The notes below the pieces were generated by a model. That model made no database searches, was not told where the DNA came from, and saw nothing but the letters and a program-made list of their open reading frames with translations. A DNA stretch of 64,000 bases, from assembly GCA_000687655.1 (NCBI GenBank), contig JHWR01000002.1, positions 1 through 64,000 of the forward strand, written 5' to 3'. Position 1 is the stretch's first letter. Every line of letters starts with the position of its first letter. This stretch comes from Lachnospiraceae bacterium YSB2008 (GTDB taxonomy: Bacteria > Bacillota > Clostridia > Lachnospirales > Lachnospiraceae). The translations under genes were made by a program, and so were the position numbers. Below, in pieces: positions 34,674 to 43,485 of this stretch.

Positions 34674-36032
34674 ATGATCAAAGGAAGTACTAAAGTATTT
34701 GGTATATTTGGAAGACCTATAGAGCATACGCTTTCTCCCTTTATACATAACAGTCTTGCAGAATGTATAGGCGAAGACACAGTCTATACTGCTTTTCACG
34801 TGGGTGACAATCTTGAAAAGGCTGTGGAAGGTGCATTTGCAATGGGAGTAGATGGACTTAATATCACAGTTCCTTTCAAGGAAGATGTAATGAAAAGTCT
34901 GGTATCTCTGGATAAGACTGCAGAAACTATTGGTGCTGTGAATACTTTGGTTAAAACTCCGGATGGCTATAAGGGCTACAATACAGATGCATACGGAATA
35001 AAAAAGGCTTTGGAGGAGTATATTAAGATATCCGGACGCGACGCGGTAATTCTCGGTGCGGGCGGAGCTGCCAGGGCAGTTATCTATACATGTATGACTT
35101 CCGGATGCAATAGAGTATATATATTAAACAGGACTATAGAAAAAGCTCAGTCTCTTGCTGACGAAATGAATCGTAAGCTCGGCAGGGATGGTCAGGCTAT
35201 AGCTGTAAAAGATGCAGACAGTATAGACAGTGATATGTATATTCTGATTCAGTGTACATCTCTTGGTCTTAAGGAAGGTGATTCTCTCCTGATCGAAGAT
35301 GACAGTCTGTACGAAAGAGCAGCCTTTGGCTATGATCTGATTTATAATCCGGAAGAGACTCCGTTTACAAAAAAACTTGCTGAAGTTGGTGTATCCGATG
35401 ATAACGGTCTATCCATGCTTCTTTTCCAGGCGGTAAAAAGTCATGAACTCTGGACGGGGAAAGAGATACCTGAAGAGGCTGTGAAGAAGGTTTATGCCAA
35501 ACTGCGTAAAAAGGTGTACGGCAATAATATTGTCCTTACAGGTTTTATGGGTTCCGGAAAGACAAGCGTGGGAAAAGCGCTCGCAAGCCTTACAGGTAAG
35601 ATGTTTATAGATATGGACGAGGCAATAGTCAGAGCGGCAGGAATGAGTATAAATGAAATATTCGAGAAGTATGGCGAAGAGTCATTCAGGAGACTGGAGC
35701 ATGATATGCTTGTTGAGTATTCGTTAGATAAATATGATTCTATTATCTCCACAGGCGGAGGGATAGTAGTAAGAGAGGATAATATTCCTTATCTGAAGGA
35801 AATGGGAAAGGTATTCTATCTTGATGCTTCAGATGAGACTATTTACGAAAGAATCAAAGATGATAATGAAAGACCTCTCATGAGAGGCTGTGACAGGGAT
35901 GAGGCTCTTAAGAGAATAGCGTCACTTAAAGCCAAGAGACTTTTTGAGTATGCAAAAGCACTTGATGTAAGGGTTGATACTGAAGGTAAAAATGCCTCTG
36001 AAATAGCTGAAATCATAGCTTCCTATATGTAA
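34674..36032 (+). CDS. bifunctional shikimate dehydrogenase - shikimate kinase (AroE-AroK fusion)
   Basis: A 452-residue fusion of two consecutive shikimate pathway activities. Residues 1-270 are AroE (NADPH-dependent): FGRPIEHTLSPFIHNSL, catalytic Lys69 in NITVPFK, Asp105 in YNTDAYG, and the nucleotide loop GAGGAARA near 128-135. After a short helix (residues 270-283) comes AroK: Walker A GFMGSGKTS (290-298), FIDMDEAI with Asp for shikimate and Mg, SFRRLEHDML, STGGGIV (359-365) and lid NERPLM. Each half is of normal length, so both are probably active. aroC lies just upstream of rpsO. AGAGG precedes the ATG at 34674. Which order of reactions benefits from channelling is inference. Confidence 0.93.
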   Translation: MIKGSTKVFGIFGRPIEHTLSPFIHNSLAECIGEDTVYTAFHVGDNLEKAVEGAFAMGVDGLNITVPFKEDVMKSLVSLDKTAETIGAVNTLVKTPDGYKGYNTDAYGIKKALEEYIKISGRDAVILGAGGAARAVIYTCMTSGCNRVYILNRTIEKAQSLADEMNRKLGRDGQAIAVKDADSIDSDMYILIQCTSLGLKEGDSLLIEDDSLYERAAFGYDLIYNPEETPFTKKLAEVGVSDDNGLSMLLFQAVKSHELWTGKEIPEEAVKKVYAKLRKKVYGNNIVLTGFMGSGKTSVGKALASLTGKMFIDMDEAIVRAAGMSINEIFEKYGEESFRRLEHDMLVEYSLDKYDSIISTGGGIVVREDNIPYLKEMGKVFYLDASDETIYERIKDDNERPLMRGCDRDEALKRIASLKAKRLFEYAKALDVRVDTEGKNASEIAEIIASYM

Positions 36033-36040
36033 ACTTTAAC

Positions 36041-36069
36041 TTGATGAAAACTGCCGAATATGGTAGAAT
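36041..36069 (+). promoter_or_regulatory. sigma-A promoter of pnp
   Basis: TTGATG (36041-36046), 17-base spacer, TAGAAT (36064-36069); the start site is predicted near 36076, giving a leader of about 136 bases. Confidence 0.7.
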
Positions 36070-36080
36070 TTATAGGATTT

Positions 36081-36178
36081 TTAAGACTACCCGAGACTAC
36101 TGAAATGCCCATCTTTTTTAGAAAATCAGTTTTTCTATTTAAAGAAAGGTGAGTGTTTCAGTCGTTTCGGTGTCTTAA
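36081..36178 (+). promoter_or_regulatory. long stem in the pnp mRNA leader
   Basis: Two segments of the leader pair over almost their whole length: 36081-36087 with 36172-36178, 36091-36097 with 36164-36170, and 36099-36105 with 36156-36162 (about 21 base pairs with small bulges and one G-T pair). The roughly 50-base loop contains a smaller A/T hairpin. In E. coli the pnp leader forms a long duplex that RNase III cuts and PNPase then degrades, which limits PNPase synthesis. The same mechanism is inferred here from the geometry only. Confidence 0.65.
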
Positions 36179-36211
36179 ATATAAAAAAATAATAAAAAAG
36201 GAGACATGGAA

Positions 36212-38296
36212 ATGTACAAGAAATTTGAAATGGAGCTTGCCGGAAGAACTCTTCGCGTTGATGTTGACAGAGTTGCAAAGCAGGCTAACGGAGCAGTGCT
36301 TATTCACTATGGAGACACAGTTGTTCTTTCAACAGCTACAGCTTCTAAACAGCCAAGAGAGGGTATTGATTTCTTCCCTCTTTCAGTTGAGTACAATGAG
36401 AAGATGTATGCAGTAGGAAAGATACCTGGAGGATTCAATAAGAGAGAGGGTAAGGCATCTGAGAATGCTACACTTACCTGCCGTGTTATCGACAGACCTA
36501 TGAGACCTCTTTTCCCAAAGGATTACAGAAATGATGTAACCCTTGAGAATCTTGTTATGTCAGTTGATCCTGAATGCTCACCTGAGCTTACAGCTATGAT
36601 CGGTACAGCTATTGCAGTATCAATATCTGACATTCCATTTGACGGACCATGTGCAACTACACAGGTTGGTCTCGTTGACGGAGAATTCATATTCAATCCA
36701 AACTCAACACAGAATAAGGATTCAGACCTTAAGCTTACAGTTGCTTCTACAAGAGAGAAAGTAATCATGATCGAAGCAGGTGCAAATGAAGTGCCTGAGG
36801 ATAAGATGCTTGAGGCTATTTTCGCTGCTCACAAGGTTAATCAGAAGGTTATCGAGTTCATCGATAAGATCGTAGCTGAGTGCGGAAAGACAAAGTCAGA
36901 ATATGAGAGATATGCTGTTTCTGAAGAGCTTATGGCTGCCATCAAGGAAGCTGTTCCTCAGGAAGAGATGGAGAAGGCTGTATTCACAGATGACAAGATG
37001 GTAAGAGATGCTAATATCGACGAGATCAAGGCTATGCTTACTGAGAAGTTTGCTGATAATGAAGAGTACCTTGCTCAACTCGGTGATGCTCTTTATCAGT
37101 ATCAGAAGAAGACAGTTCGTAAGATGATCCTCAAGGACAGAAAGCGTCCTGACGGTCGTGAGATCACACAGATCAGACCTCTTGCAGCTGAAGTAGATAT
37201 CATTCCTAGAGTTCACGGTTCTGCTATGTTCACAAGAGGACAGACACAGATCTGCGATATCGTAACACTTGCTCCTCTTGCAGAGGCTCAGAAGGTGGAT
37301 GGTCTTGATGTAAACGTTACATCAAAGAGATATATACATCACTACAATTTCCCATCATATTCAGTTGGTGAGACAAAGGTATCACGTGGTCCGGGACGTC
37401 GTGAGATAGGACATGGTGCACTTGCAGAAAGAGCGCTTCTTCCTGTAATTCCTTCAGAGGAAGAATTCCCATATGCAATCCGTGCCGTATCTGAGACATT
37501 TGAGTCAAACGGATCTACATCAATGGCTTCTACATGTGCTTCATGTATGTCACTTATGGCAGCAGGTGTTCCTATCAAGGCTCCTGTAGCAGGTATCTCA
37601 TGTGGTCTTGTTACCGGTGATACAGATGATGAGTATGTAGTACTTACAGATATCCAGGGACTTGAGGACTTCTTCGGAGATATGGACTTCAAGGTAGCAG
37701 GTACAAAGAAGGGTATCACAGCTATTCAGATGGATATCAAGATTCATGGTCTTACAGATGATATAATCCGTGAAGCTATCGCAAGAACAAGACAGGCAAG
37801 AGAGTTCATCCTTGATGAAGTAATGCTTAAGTGCATACCTGCTCCAAGACCTGAGGTTAATGCATATGCTCCAAAGATTGAGCAGCTTAAGATTGATCCT
37901 GATAAGATAGGTGAAGTTATAGGTCAGAGAGGAAAGACAATTAACTCTATCATCGAAGAGACAGGCGTTAAGATCGATATCGATGATGAAGGTTTTGTAT
38001 CAGTAAGCGGTACTGACAAGGAAGGCATCGCTAAGGCACTTGAGATTATTCATCTTATAGTTGACCCTATCGAGGTTGGTAAGGTTTACACAGGTAAGGT
38101 TGTAAGAATCATGCCATTCGGAGCTTTCGTAGAGATATCACCTAACAAGGACGGTATGATACACATTTCTAAGCTTGCTGATCACAGAGTTGAAAAGGTA
38201 GAAGATGTTGTTAATATCGGTGACACAGTAAATGTTAAAGTCCTTGATATCAGAGAAGGAAAGATAAGTCTTGCACTTAAAGAAATAGTAGAGTAA
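36212..38296 (+). CDS. pnp: polyribonucleotide nucleotidyltransferase (PNPase)
   Basis: A 694-residue 3'-5' phosphorolytic exoribonuclease. Two RNase PH domains (about 1-220 and 310-540; FFPLSVEYNEKMYAVGKIPG, GPGRREIGHGALAERAL) flank a helical linker, then a KH domain (PDKIGEVIGQRGKTINSI) and a C-terminal S1 domain (GKVVRIMPFGAFVEISPNKDG). ATG at 36212 was chosen because GGAG at 36200-36203 is 8 bases upstream, against 2 for the ATG at 36206. rpsO lies upstream, as often, but here the aroE-aroK fusion separates them. Confidence 0.97.
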   Translation: MYKKFEMELAGRTLRVDVDRVAKQANGAVLIHYGDTVVLSTATASKQPREGIDFFPLSVEYNEKMYAVGKIPGGFNKREGKASENATLTCRVIDRPMRPLFPKDYRNDVTLENLVMSVDPECSPELTAMIGTAIAVSISDIPFDGPCATTQVGLVDGEFIFNPNSTQNKDSDLKLTVASTREKVIMIEAGANEVPEDKMLEAIFAAHKVNQKVIEFIDKIVAECGKTKSEYERYAVSEELMAAIKEAVPQEEMEKAVFTDDKMVRDANIDEIKAMLTEKFADNEEYLAQLGDALYQYQKKTVRKMILKDRKRPDGREITQIRPLAAEVDIIPRVHGSAMFTRGQTQICDIVTLAPLAEAQKVDGLDVNVTSKRYIHHYNFPSYSVGETKVSRGPGRREIGHGALAERALLPVIPSEEEFPYAIRAVSETFESNGSTSMASTCASCMSLMAAGVPIKAPVAGISCGLVTGDTDDEYVVLTDIQGLEDFFGDMDFKVAGTKKGITAIQMDIKIHGLTDDIIREAIARTRQAREFILDEVMLKCIPAPRPEVNAYAPKIEQLKIDPDKIGEVIGQRGKTINSIIEETGVKIDIDDEGFVSVSGTDKEGIAKALEIIHLIVDPIEVGKVYTGKVVRIMPFGAFVEISPNKDGMIHISKLADHRVEKVEDVVNIGDTVNVKVLDIREGKISLALKEIVE

Positions 38297-38317
38297 TGCT
38301 TGACGGAGGGTTATCAT

Positions 38318-40714
38318 ATGCGTTTTGGTTTTTTTGATGAAACTCGTAAAGAATATGTTATAGAAAGACCTGATACACCGGCACCATGGGCCAATTATCT
38401 TGGCTCGCCGGAGTATGGCGCTATAATATCAAATAATGCCGGAGGATACAGCTTCGTTAAATCCGGTGCAAACGGCCGTATTATAAGATATGTTTTCAAC
38501 AGCTTTGATCAGCCGGGAAGATATGTATATCTTAGAGATGATGAGACCGGAGAATACTGGTCAAATTCATGGATGCCTGTAGGCAAAGATCTTGAAAGCT
38601 TCAAGAGTGAATGCCGTCACGGTACCGCATATACAGTTATATCTTCAAAGTACAAAGATATAAGCACAAGCGTAAGCTATTATGTGCCACTTAATAAGAC
38701 ACATGAAGTATGGTGTGTTGAAGTTAAGAATGATTCCGACAGGGAGAGAAATCTTACTGTTACAGGTTATTCAGAATTTACAAATGAGAGCAACTATGAG
38801 CAGGATCAGATTAACCTTCAGTATACTCTCTTTATAACCAGAACGTATTTCCTTGGTAACCGTATCAAGCAGGTTATAAACGAAAATGTAAAGCAGGCTG
38901 TAAACGGAAGTACAGCTGCCTGCAGATTCTTCGGACTTGCAGGTGCAAAGGTTTCTTCCTACTGTGGTGATAAGGAGTCATTCCTCGGTAATTATCATAA
39001 TTATGGTAATCCTGAAACAGTAGAAAAGGGCGACCTTGGAAATGCTCTGAATTACAATCTTAATTCATGTGGAGCTCTTGCTACTAAGATTAATCTTAAG
39101 CCGGGCGAAAAGAAAACATTTACATTTATACTTGGTCTTAAGAATGATGAGGAAGCTGAAAGTATCATAAGCTCATATGATATTCCTTCAGTTAAATGTA
39201 CTGCTGAGATAGATGAACTTAAGAATTATTGGCATGGTAAACTCAGTAACTTCCAGGTTAAGACTCCAAGTCTTGCATTCAACGCAATGATCAATACATG
39301 GAATGCTTACCAGTGTTTCATGACCTTTATCTGGTCAAGGGCTGCTTCATTTACATATTGCGGTCTCAGAAATGGTTATGGATACAGAGATACAGTACAG
39401 GATATTCAGGGCGTTATACATCTTGCGCCTGAGATGGCTCTTGAGAAGATAAGATTCATGCTTTCTGCTCAGGTAAATAATGGTGCAGGTCTTCCGCTTG
39501 TTAAGTTCGATCATAATGCGGGTCATGAGGATACTCCTGATGATGAGTCTTATGTAAGAGCTACAGGTCATCCTGCATACAGAGCTGATGATGCGCTTTG
39601 GTTATTCCCAACAGTTTATAAATACATTTCCGAATCAGGTAATATTGAATTCCTTGATGAAGATATAGTATTTGCAAATGGAGACAATGCAAGTGTTTAC
39701 GGACATCTCAAGAGAGCTATTGATTTCTCTATGAATCATCTTGGTATACATGGAATGCCTGCAGGACTTCATGCTGACTGGAATGACTGTCTCAGACTTG
39801 GCAAGGATGGTGAATCAACCTTCGTTGCATTCCAGTTATACTATGCAATGAATATCATTAAGAAGTTTGCTGAATATAAGAATGATAAGATTTATATAGC
39901 TTATATTGACGATATACAGAAGAAGCTCGGTGAGACACTTCAGAATCTCTGCTGGAATGAGGACAGATTCATAAGAGGATTTAAAGATGACGGTATGGTT
40001 ATCGGTAAGAGAGATGACGTTGAAGCGTCAATGTGGCTCAATCCTCAGAGCTGGTCTGTAATCAGTGGTTTTGCAAGCAAGGATCAGGCAGAGAAGGCAC
40101 TTGATTCTGTACATGATATTCTCAGTACAGAACATGGATGCATGCTTATGGCACCTGCTTATAAGGATCACGCATTTGATGGAGCGCTCATGCTTCTCTT
40201 TAATGCATCTACAAAAGAGAATGGTGGTATATTCTCACAGCCACAGGGATGGATAATACTTGCCGAAGCACTTATGGGTCATGGTAACAGAGCGTATGAA
40301 TATTTCGTAAATTCAAGCCCTGCAGCTATGAATGATAAGGCAGAGGTCAGAAAACTTGAACCATATTCACATGGTCAGTTCACTGAAGGAAGTGACAGCC
40401 CATACTTCGGAAGAGCTCATGTTCACTGGCTTACAGGAACAGCATCTACAGTTATGGTAGGTTCCGTAGAAGGTATTCTCGGTATGAGACCTGATCTCAC
40501 AGGACTGAAGCTTGCACCTGCAATTCCAAGTGAGTGGGAGAAGTATGAAGTAGAGAAGACTTTCCGTGGAAAGAAGCTTCATATGGTATTTGAGAATCCT
40601 GAGGGTAAAGAATCAGGTTTCACAAGTCTTTCTGTAAATGGAGAGGCTTTGGCTGACAACTATATACCATTTGATATTCTTAAAGATGAGAATGATATAG
40701 TTTATACATTTTAA
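38318..40714 (+). CDS. GH94 disaccharide phosphorylase (cellobiose/chitobiose phosphorylase-like)
   Basis: A 798-residue cytoplasmic enzyme of glycoside hydrolase family 94, which splits beta-linked disaccharides with phosphate to give a sugar 1-phosphate. The N-terminus MRFGFFDETRKEYVIERPDT and APWANYLGSPEYGAIISNNAGGYS (residues about 23-46) are typical, as are GYRDTVQDIQGV, the catalytic Asp in HADWNDCLRLG, and HWLTGTAS near the C-terminus. Features such as RPGRYVYLRDDETGEYWS-like sequence recall chitobiose phosphorylase, while length and the nearby cellulase suit cellobiose phosphorylase; the substrate is open. GGAGGG precedes the ATG. Only 21 bases separate it from pnp, so it is probably co-transcribed. 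Confidence 0.88.
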   Translation: MRFGFFDETRKEYVIERPDTPAPWANYLGSPEYGAIISNNAGGYSFVKSGANGRIIRYVFNSFDQPGRYVYLRDDETGEYWSNSWMPVGKDLESFKSECRHGTAYTVISSKYKDISTSVSYYVPLNKTHEVWCVEVKNDSDRERNLTVTGYSEFTNESNYEQDQINLQYTLFITRTYFLGNRIKQVINENVKQAVNGSTAACRFFGLAGAKVSSYCGDKESFLGNYHNYGNPETVEKGDLGNALNYNLNSCGALATKINLKPGEKKTFTFILGLKNDEEAESIISSYDIPSVKCTAEIDELKNYWHGKLSNFQVKTPSLAFNAMINTWNAYQCFMTFIWSRAASFTYCGLRNGYGYRDTVQDIQGVIHLAPEMALEKIRFMLSAQVNNGAGLPLVKFDHNAGHEDTPDDESYVRATGHPAYRADDALWLFPTVYKYISESGNIEFLDEDIVFANGDNASVYGHLKRAIDFSMNHLGIHGMPAGLHADWNDCLRLGKDGESTFVAFQLYYAMNIIKKFAEYKNDKIYIAYIDDIQKKLGETLQNLCWNEDRFIRGFKDDGMVIGKRDDVEASMWLNPQSWSVISGFASKDQAEKALDSVHDILSTEHGCMLMAPAYKDHAFDGALMLLFNASTKENGGIFSQPQGWIILAEALMGHGNRAYEYFVNSSPAAMNDKAEVRKLEPYSHGQFTEGSDSPYFGRAHVHWLTGTASTVMVGSVEGILGMRPDLTGLKLAPAIPSEWEKYEVEKTFRGKKLHMVFENPEGKESGFTSLSVNGEALADNYIPFDILKDENDIVYTF

Positions 40715-40720
40715 TATTAA

Positions 40721-40764
40721 ATCCTCCGCGCATGGCAAAGGTTCGATGCGCGGGGGATGTTTTC
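40721..40764 (+). terminator. GC-rich terminator after the GH94 gene
   Basis: ATCCTCCGCGCAT (40721-40733) pairs with ATGCGCGGGGGAT (40746-40758) across a 12-base loop, followed by GTTTTCC. The stem is much richer in GC than its surroundings. Confidence 0.8.
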
Positions 40765-40772
40765 CTGTATTA

Positions 40773-40792
40773 GTGGTTGCTGAGCAACCCAC
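40773..40792. other. second hairpin upstream of ftsK
   Basis: GTGGTTGC-TGA-GCAACCCAC forms an 8 bp stem with one bulged C and no T run after it. It is followed by CGCCCGGCG, an unusually GC-rich patch. It might be a leader structure of ftsK or a remnant of a small repeat; no second copy was noticed in the window. A TTGCTG/TAACAT pair overlapping it (spacing 18) is a weak promoter candidate for ftsK. Confidence 0.4.
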
Positions 40793-40850
40793 GCCCGGCG
40801 TAACATATTTCGCTGGAAAAATACTTATTTGTAATTGACGAGGTAATGGG

Positions 40851-43454
40851 ATGGCATCATCCGGCAGCAAAAAAAAGAATAATTCTACCAAGAGCAAGCA
40901 GGTAGTACAGGACAATTCACTATCTCCGGAAACAAGGATGGAGATAGTTTTCTTCGTGCTTACTGCTTTCTGTATTTTCCTTCTTCTCAGCAGTTTTAAA
41001 CTTTGTGGAGTAGTCGGTGATTATGTGTCAGGTTTCTTCTTTGGTATATTTGGAGCAATAACATATATACTTCCTATATATGTTATTCTTTCTGTGATCT
41101 TTCTTATGGCAAACGGAGGAAAAAGAAGAGTTGTTCAGAAAATAATCTGGTCAGGTGTTGCACTGATTGATGCTGATTTTATTCTTCAGTTGATAAATGG
41201 TGCAGAAGGCGTTTCTGCTAAGAGCATTTATCTTGATGGTTTTCATGATAAGGTCGGAGGCGGTCTTATTTTCGGTGGTATAGCATCTATACTTCACGCC
41301 TTTATAGGAACTGTTGGCCTTATTATAATTATTATTCTTCTCGTTTTTGTTGTCGTAATCGAGGTTACGGAGATTTCTATTCTGGATTTCTTCAAGAATA
41401 TTAAGGATGCTGCAACAAGCAGAGCATCATATTATGATGACGAAGATGATGAATACGAAGATGGTGACGATGAGGGTTATCCGGAACAATCTGCCGGAAG
41501 AACAGAAAGGAAAGAACTGATTCCTGTAAATAAAGAGTCAAAAGGCAGGAGCATACTCAGTTCAATAAAAGTACTTCCAGATGAGGAGACTAAGCCTAAA
41601 AAGACTTCAGCGCCAAAGAATAAACGTGTAGATAATGAAGAGATGCATGAGGTGAAAAAAGAAACCGGATCACCTGAGATGCCATCTACAATGGGAGTGC
41701 GTAATTCAAAGAGAAAGAAACAGGAAGAGGAGGCTGCCAAGGAGGGTGTTATCACACTTCATGCTGAGAAGGACTATGATCCTATAGATGACAGCTTCCC
41801 TATCAGAGGAATCAGAAAACCTTCCAAAGAAGACGAAGTAGAGCTTTCACCGGAAGAAAATGATCCACTTGTTCCTGATTTTATAGAGAAGAGACAGAAG
41901 GCTGTTACCAAGAAAGAAGCAGAAGAAGCAACAACTCAGGTTGCCAAAGAAATATCCAAGGTTGGAGAGATTAAGAGACCTAAGAAGGAATACAAGCTTC
42001 CACCGGTATCACTTCTCAAGAAGAGCAAAAACTCAGGCGGCAGAAGCACTGAGGATGAGGTTCGTGCAACAGCAAAGAAGCTTAAGGATACTCTTGAAAG
42101 CTTCGGAGTAAATGTAAGTATCATGAACTGTAGTGTTGGACCTGCTGTTACAAGATATGAACTCCAGCCTGATATAGGTGTAAAAGTAGGAAAGATTACT
42201 GCTCTTGCTGATGACATTAAACTTGCACTTGCTGCGGCAGATATTCGTATAGAAGCTCCTATTCCTGGTAAAGCTGCGGTAGGAATTGAAGTCCCAAATA
42301 AAGAAAACAGTGTTGTTTCGTTCAGAGATCTTGTTGAATCTGAAGAATATAAGAATTCTTCGTCTCGCCTTACATTTGCAGTGGGTAAAGATATAGGCGG
42401 TAAAACAGTAGTTACAGATCTTGCTAAGATGCCACATCTCCTTGTTGCCGGCGCAACAGGTTCAGGTAAGTCGGTTTGTATAAATACGCTCATTATGAGT
42501 ATTCTTTATAAGTCTACTCCTGATGAGGTAAGGCTTATCATGATCGATCCTAAGATGGTTGAGCTTACCAGCTATAATGGTATTCCGCATCTTCTGGTTC
42601 CGGTTGTTACAGATCCTAAGAAGGCAGCAGGAACTCTTAATTGGGCTGTTGCTGAGATGACGAAGAGATATCAGCTCTTCTCAAAATATAATGTAAAGAA
42701 TCTGAAGGGCTTTAACAAGAAGGCCGAGAGCAATGATGATCCTGAGGGTTCACCTGATCTTGTAAAGCTTCCGCAGATAGTTGTTATCGTTGATGAGCTT
42801 GCTGACCTTATGATGGTTGCTCATGGTGAGGTTGAGGATGCGATAGTCAGACTTACTCAGCTTGCAAGAGCGGCAGGTATACATCTTGTAATAGCAACTC
42901 AGAGACCTTCTGTAGATGTCATTACAGGACTTATAAAGGCAAATGTACCGTCAAGAATTGCTTTTGCAGTTTCAAGTGGTGTTGATTCACGTACAATACT
43001 TGATATGAATGGTGCAGAGAAGCTTCTCGGAAAGGGTGATATGTTATTCTTCCCGACAGGTATTCCGAAGCCTGAAAGAGTACAGGGTGCACTTGTTGAT
43101 GATGATGAGTGTCTGGCTGTTGTAAATTATATCAAGAAACAGAACGGTGAAAGCCAGTATGACGAGGAAGTGTCCAATTCCATAAATAATGCTTCAACAT
43201 CTGTTGGTGGTGGTGCTTCTTCAGATGAAGATGAAAAATATGATGAATACTTCGAGGATGCAGGAAGACTTATAATTGAAAAGGATAAGGCTTCCATAGG
43301 AATGCTCCAGAGAATGTTCAGAATCGGCTTCAACAGGGCCGCAAGGATCATGGATCAGCTTGCTGATGCCGGAGTTGTAGGACCTGAGGAAGGAACAAAG
43401 CCAAGAAAGGTTCTTATGACTATGGATCAGTTTGATGAGTTCATGAGCCTTTAA
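40851..43454 (+). CDS. ftsK: DNA translocase FtsK/SpoIIIE
   Basis: An 867-residue septal motor that pumps chromosomal DNA during division. The first about 190 residues hold four to five membrane helices (IVFFVLTAFCIFLLLSSF and following). A charged linker rich in Lys/Glu spans about 195-390. The alpha/beta motor domain has Walker A GATGSGKSVCIN, Walker B VVIVDELADLM, and TQRPSVDVITGLIKANVPSR. The C-terminal gamma winged helix (RMFRIGFNRAARIMDQLADAGVV) reads orientation sequences. ATG at 40851. It opens a same-strand run with fhs, folD, rimO and pgsA. Confidence 0.95.
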   Translation: MASSGSKKKNNSTKSKQVVQDNSLSPETRMEIVFFVLTAFCIFLLLSSFKLCGVVGDYVSGFFFGIFGAITYILPIYVILSVIFLMANGGKRRVVQKIIWSGVALIDADFILQLINGAEGVSAKSIYLDGFHDKVGGGLIFGGIASILHAFIGTVGLIIIIILLVFVVVIEVTEISILDFFKNIKDAATSRASYYDDEDDEYEDGDDEGYPEQSAGRTERKELIPVNKESKGRSILSSIKVLPDEETKPKKTSAPKNKRVDNEEMHEVKKETGSPEMPSTMGVRNSKRKKQEEEAAKEGVITLHAEKDYDPIDDSFPIRGIRKPSKEDEVELSPEENDPLVPDFIEKRQKAVTKKEAEEATTQVAKEISKVGEIKRPKKEYKLPPVSLLKKSKNSGGRSTEDEVRATAKKLKDTLESFGVNVSIMNCSVGPAVTRYELQPDIGVKVGKITALADDIKLALAAADIRIEAPIPGKAAVGIEVPNKENSVVSFRDLVESEEYKNSSSRLTFAVGKDIGGKTVVTDLAKMPHLLVAGATGSGKSVCINTLIMSILYKSTPDEVRLIMIDPKMVELTSYNGIPHLLVPVVTDPKKAAGTLNWAVAEMTKRYQLFSKYNVKNLKGFNKKAESNDDPEGSPDLVKLPQIVVIVDELADLMMVAHGEVEDAIVRLTQLARAAGIHLVIATQRPSVDVITGLIKANVPSRIAFAVSSGVDSRTILDMNGAEKLLGKGDMLFFPTGIPKPERVQGALVDDDECLAVVNYIKKQNGESQYDEEVSNSINNASTSVGGGASSDEDEKYDEYFEDAGRLIIEKDKASIGMLQRMFRIGFNRAARIMDQLADAGVVGPEEGTKPRKVLMTMDQFDEFMSL

Positions 43455-43485
43455 ATATAAAGAATAATATATATCGGAGGAAACT

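Noticed and set aside
41936-42493. Open frame of about 185 codons antisense to ftsK
   Set aside because: Composition reflects the reverse complement of the FtsK motor domain; no start signals or recognisable domain.
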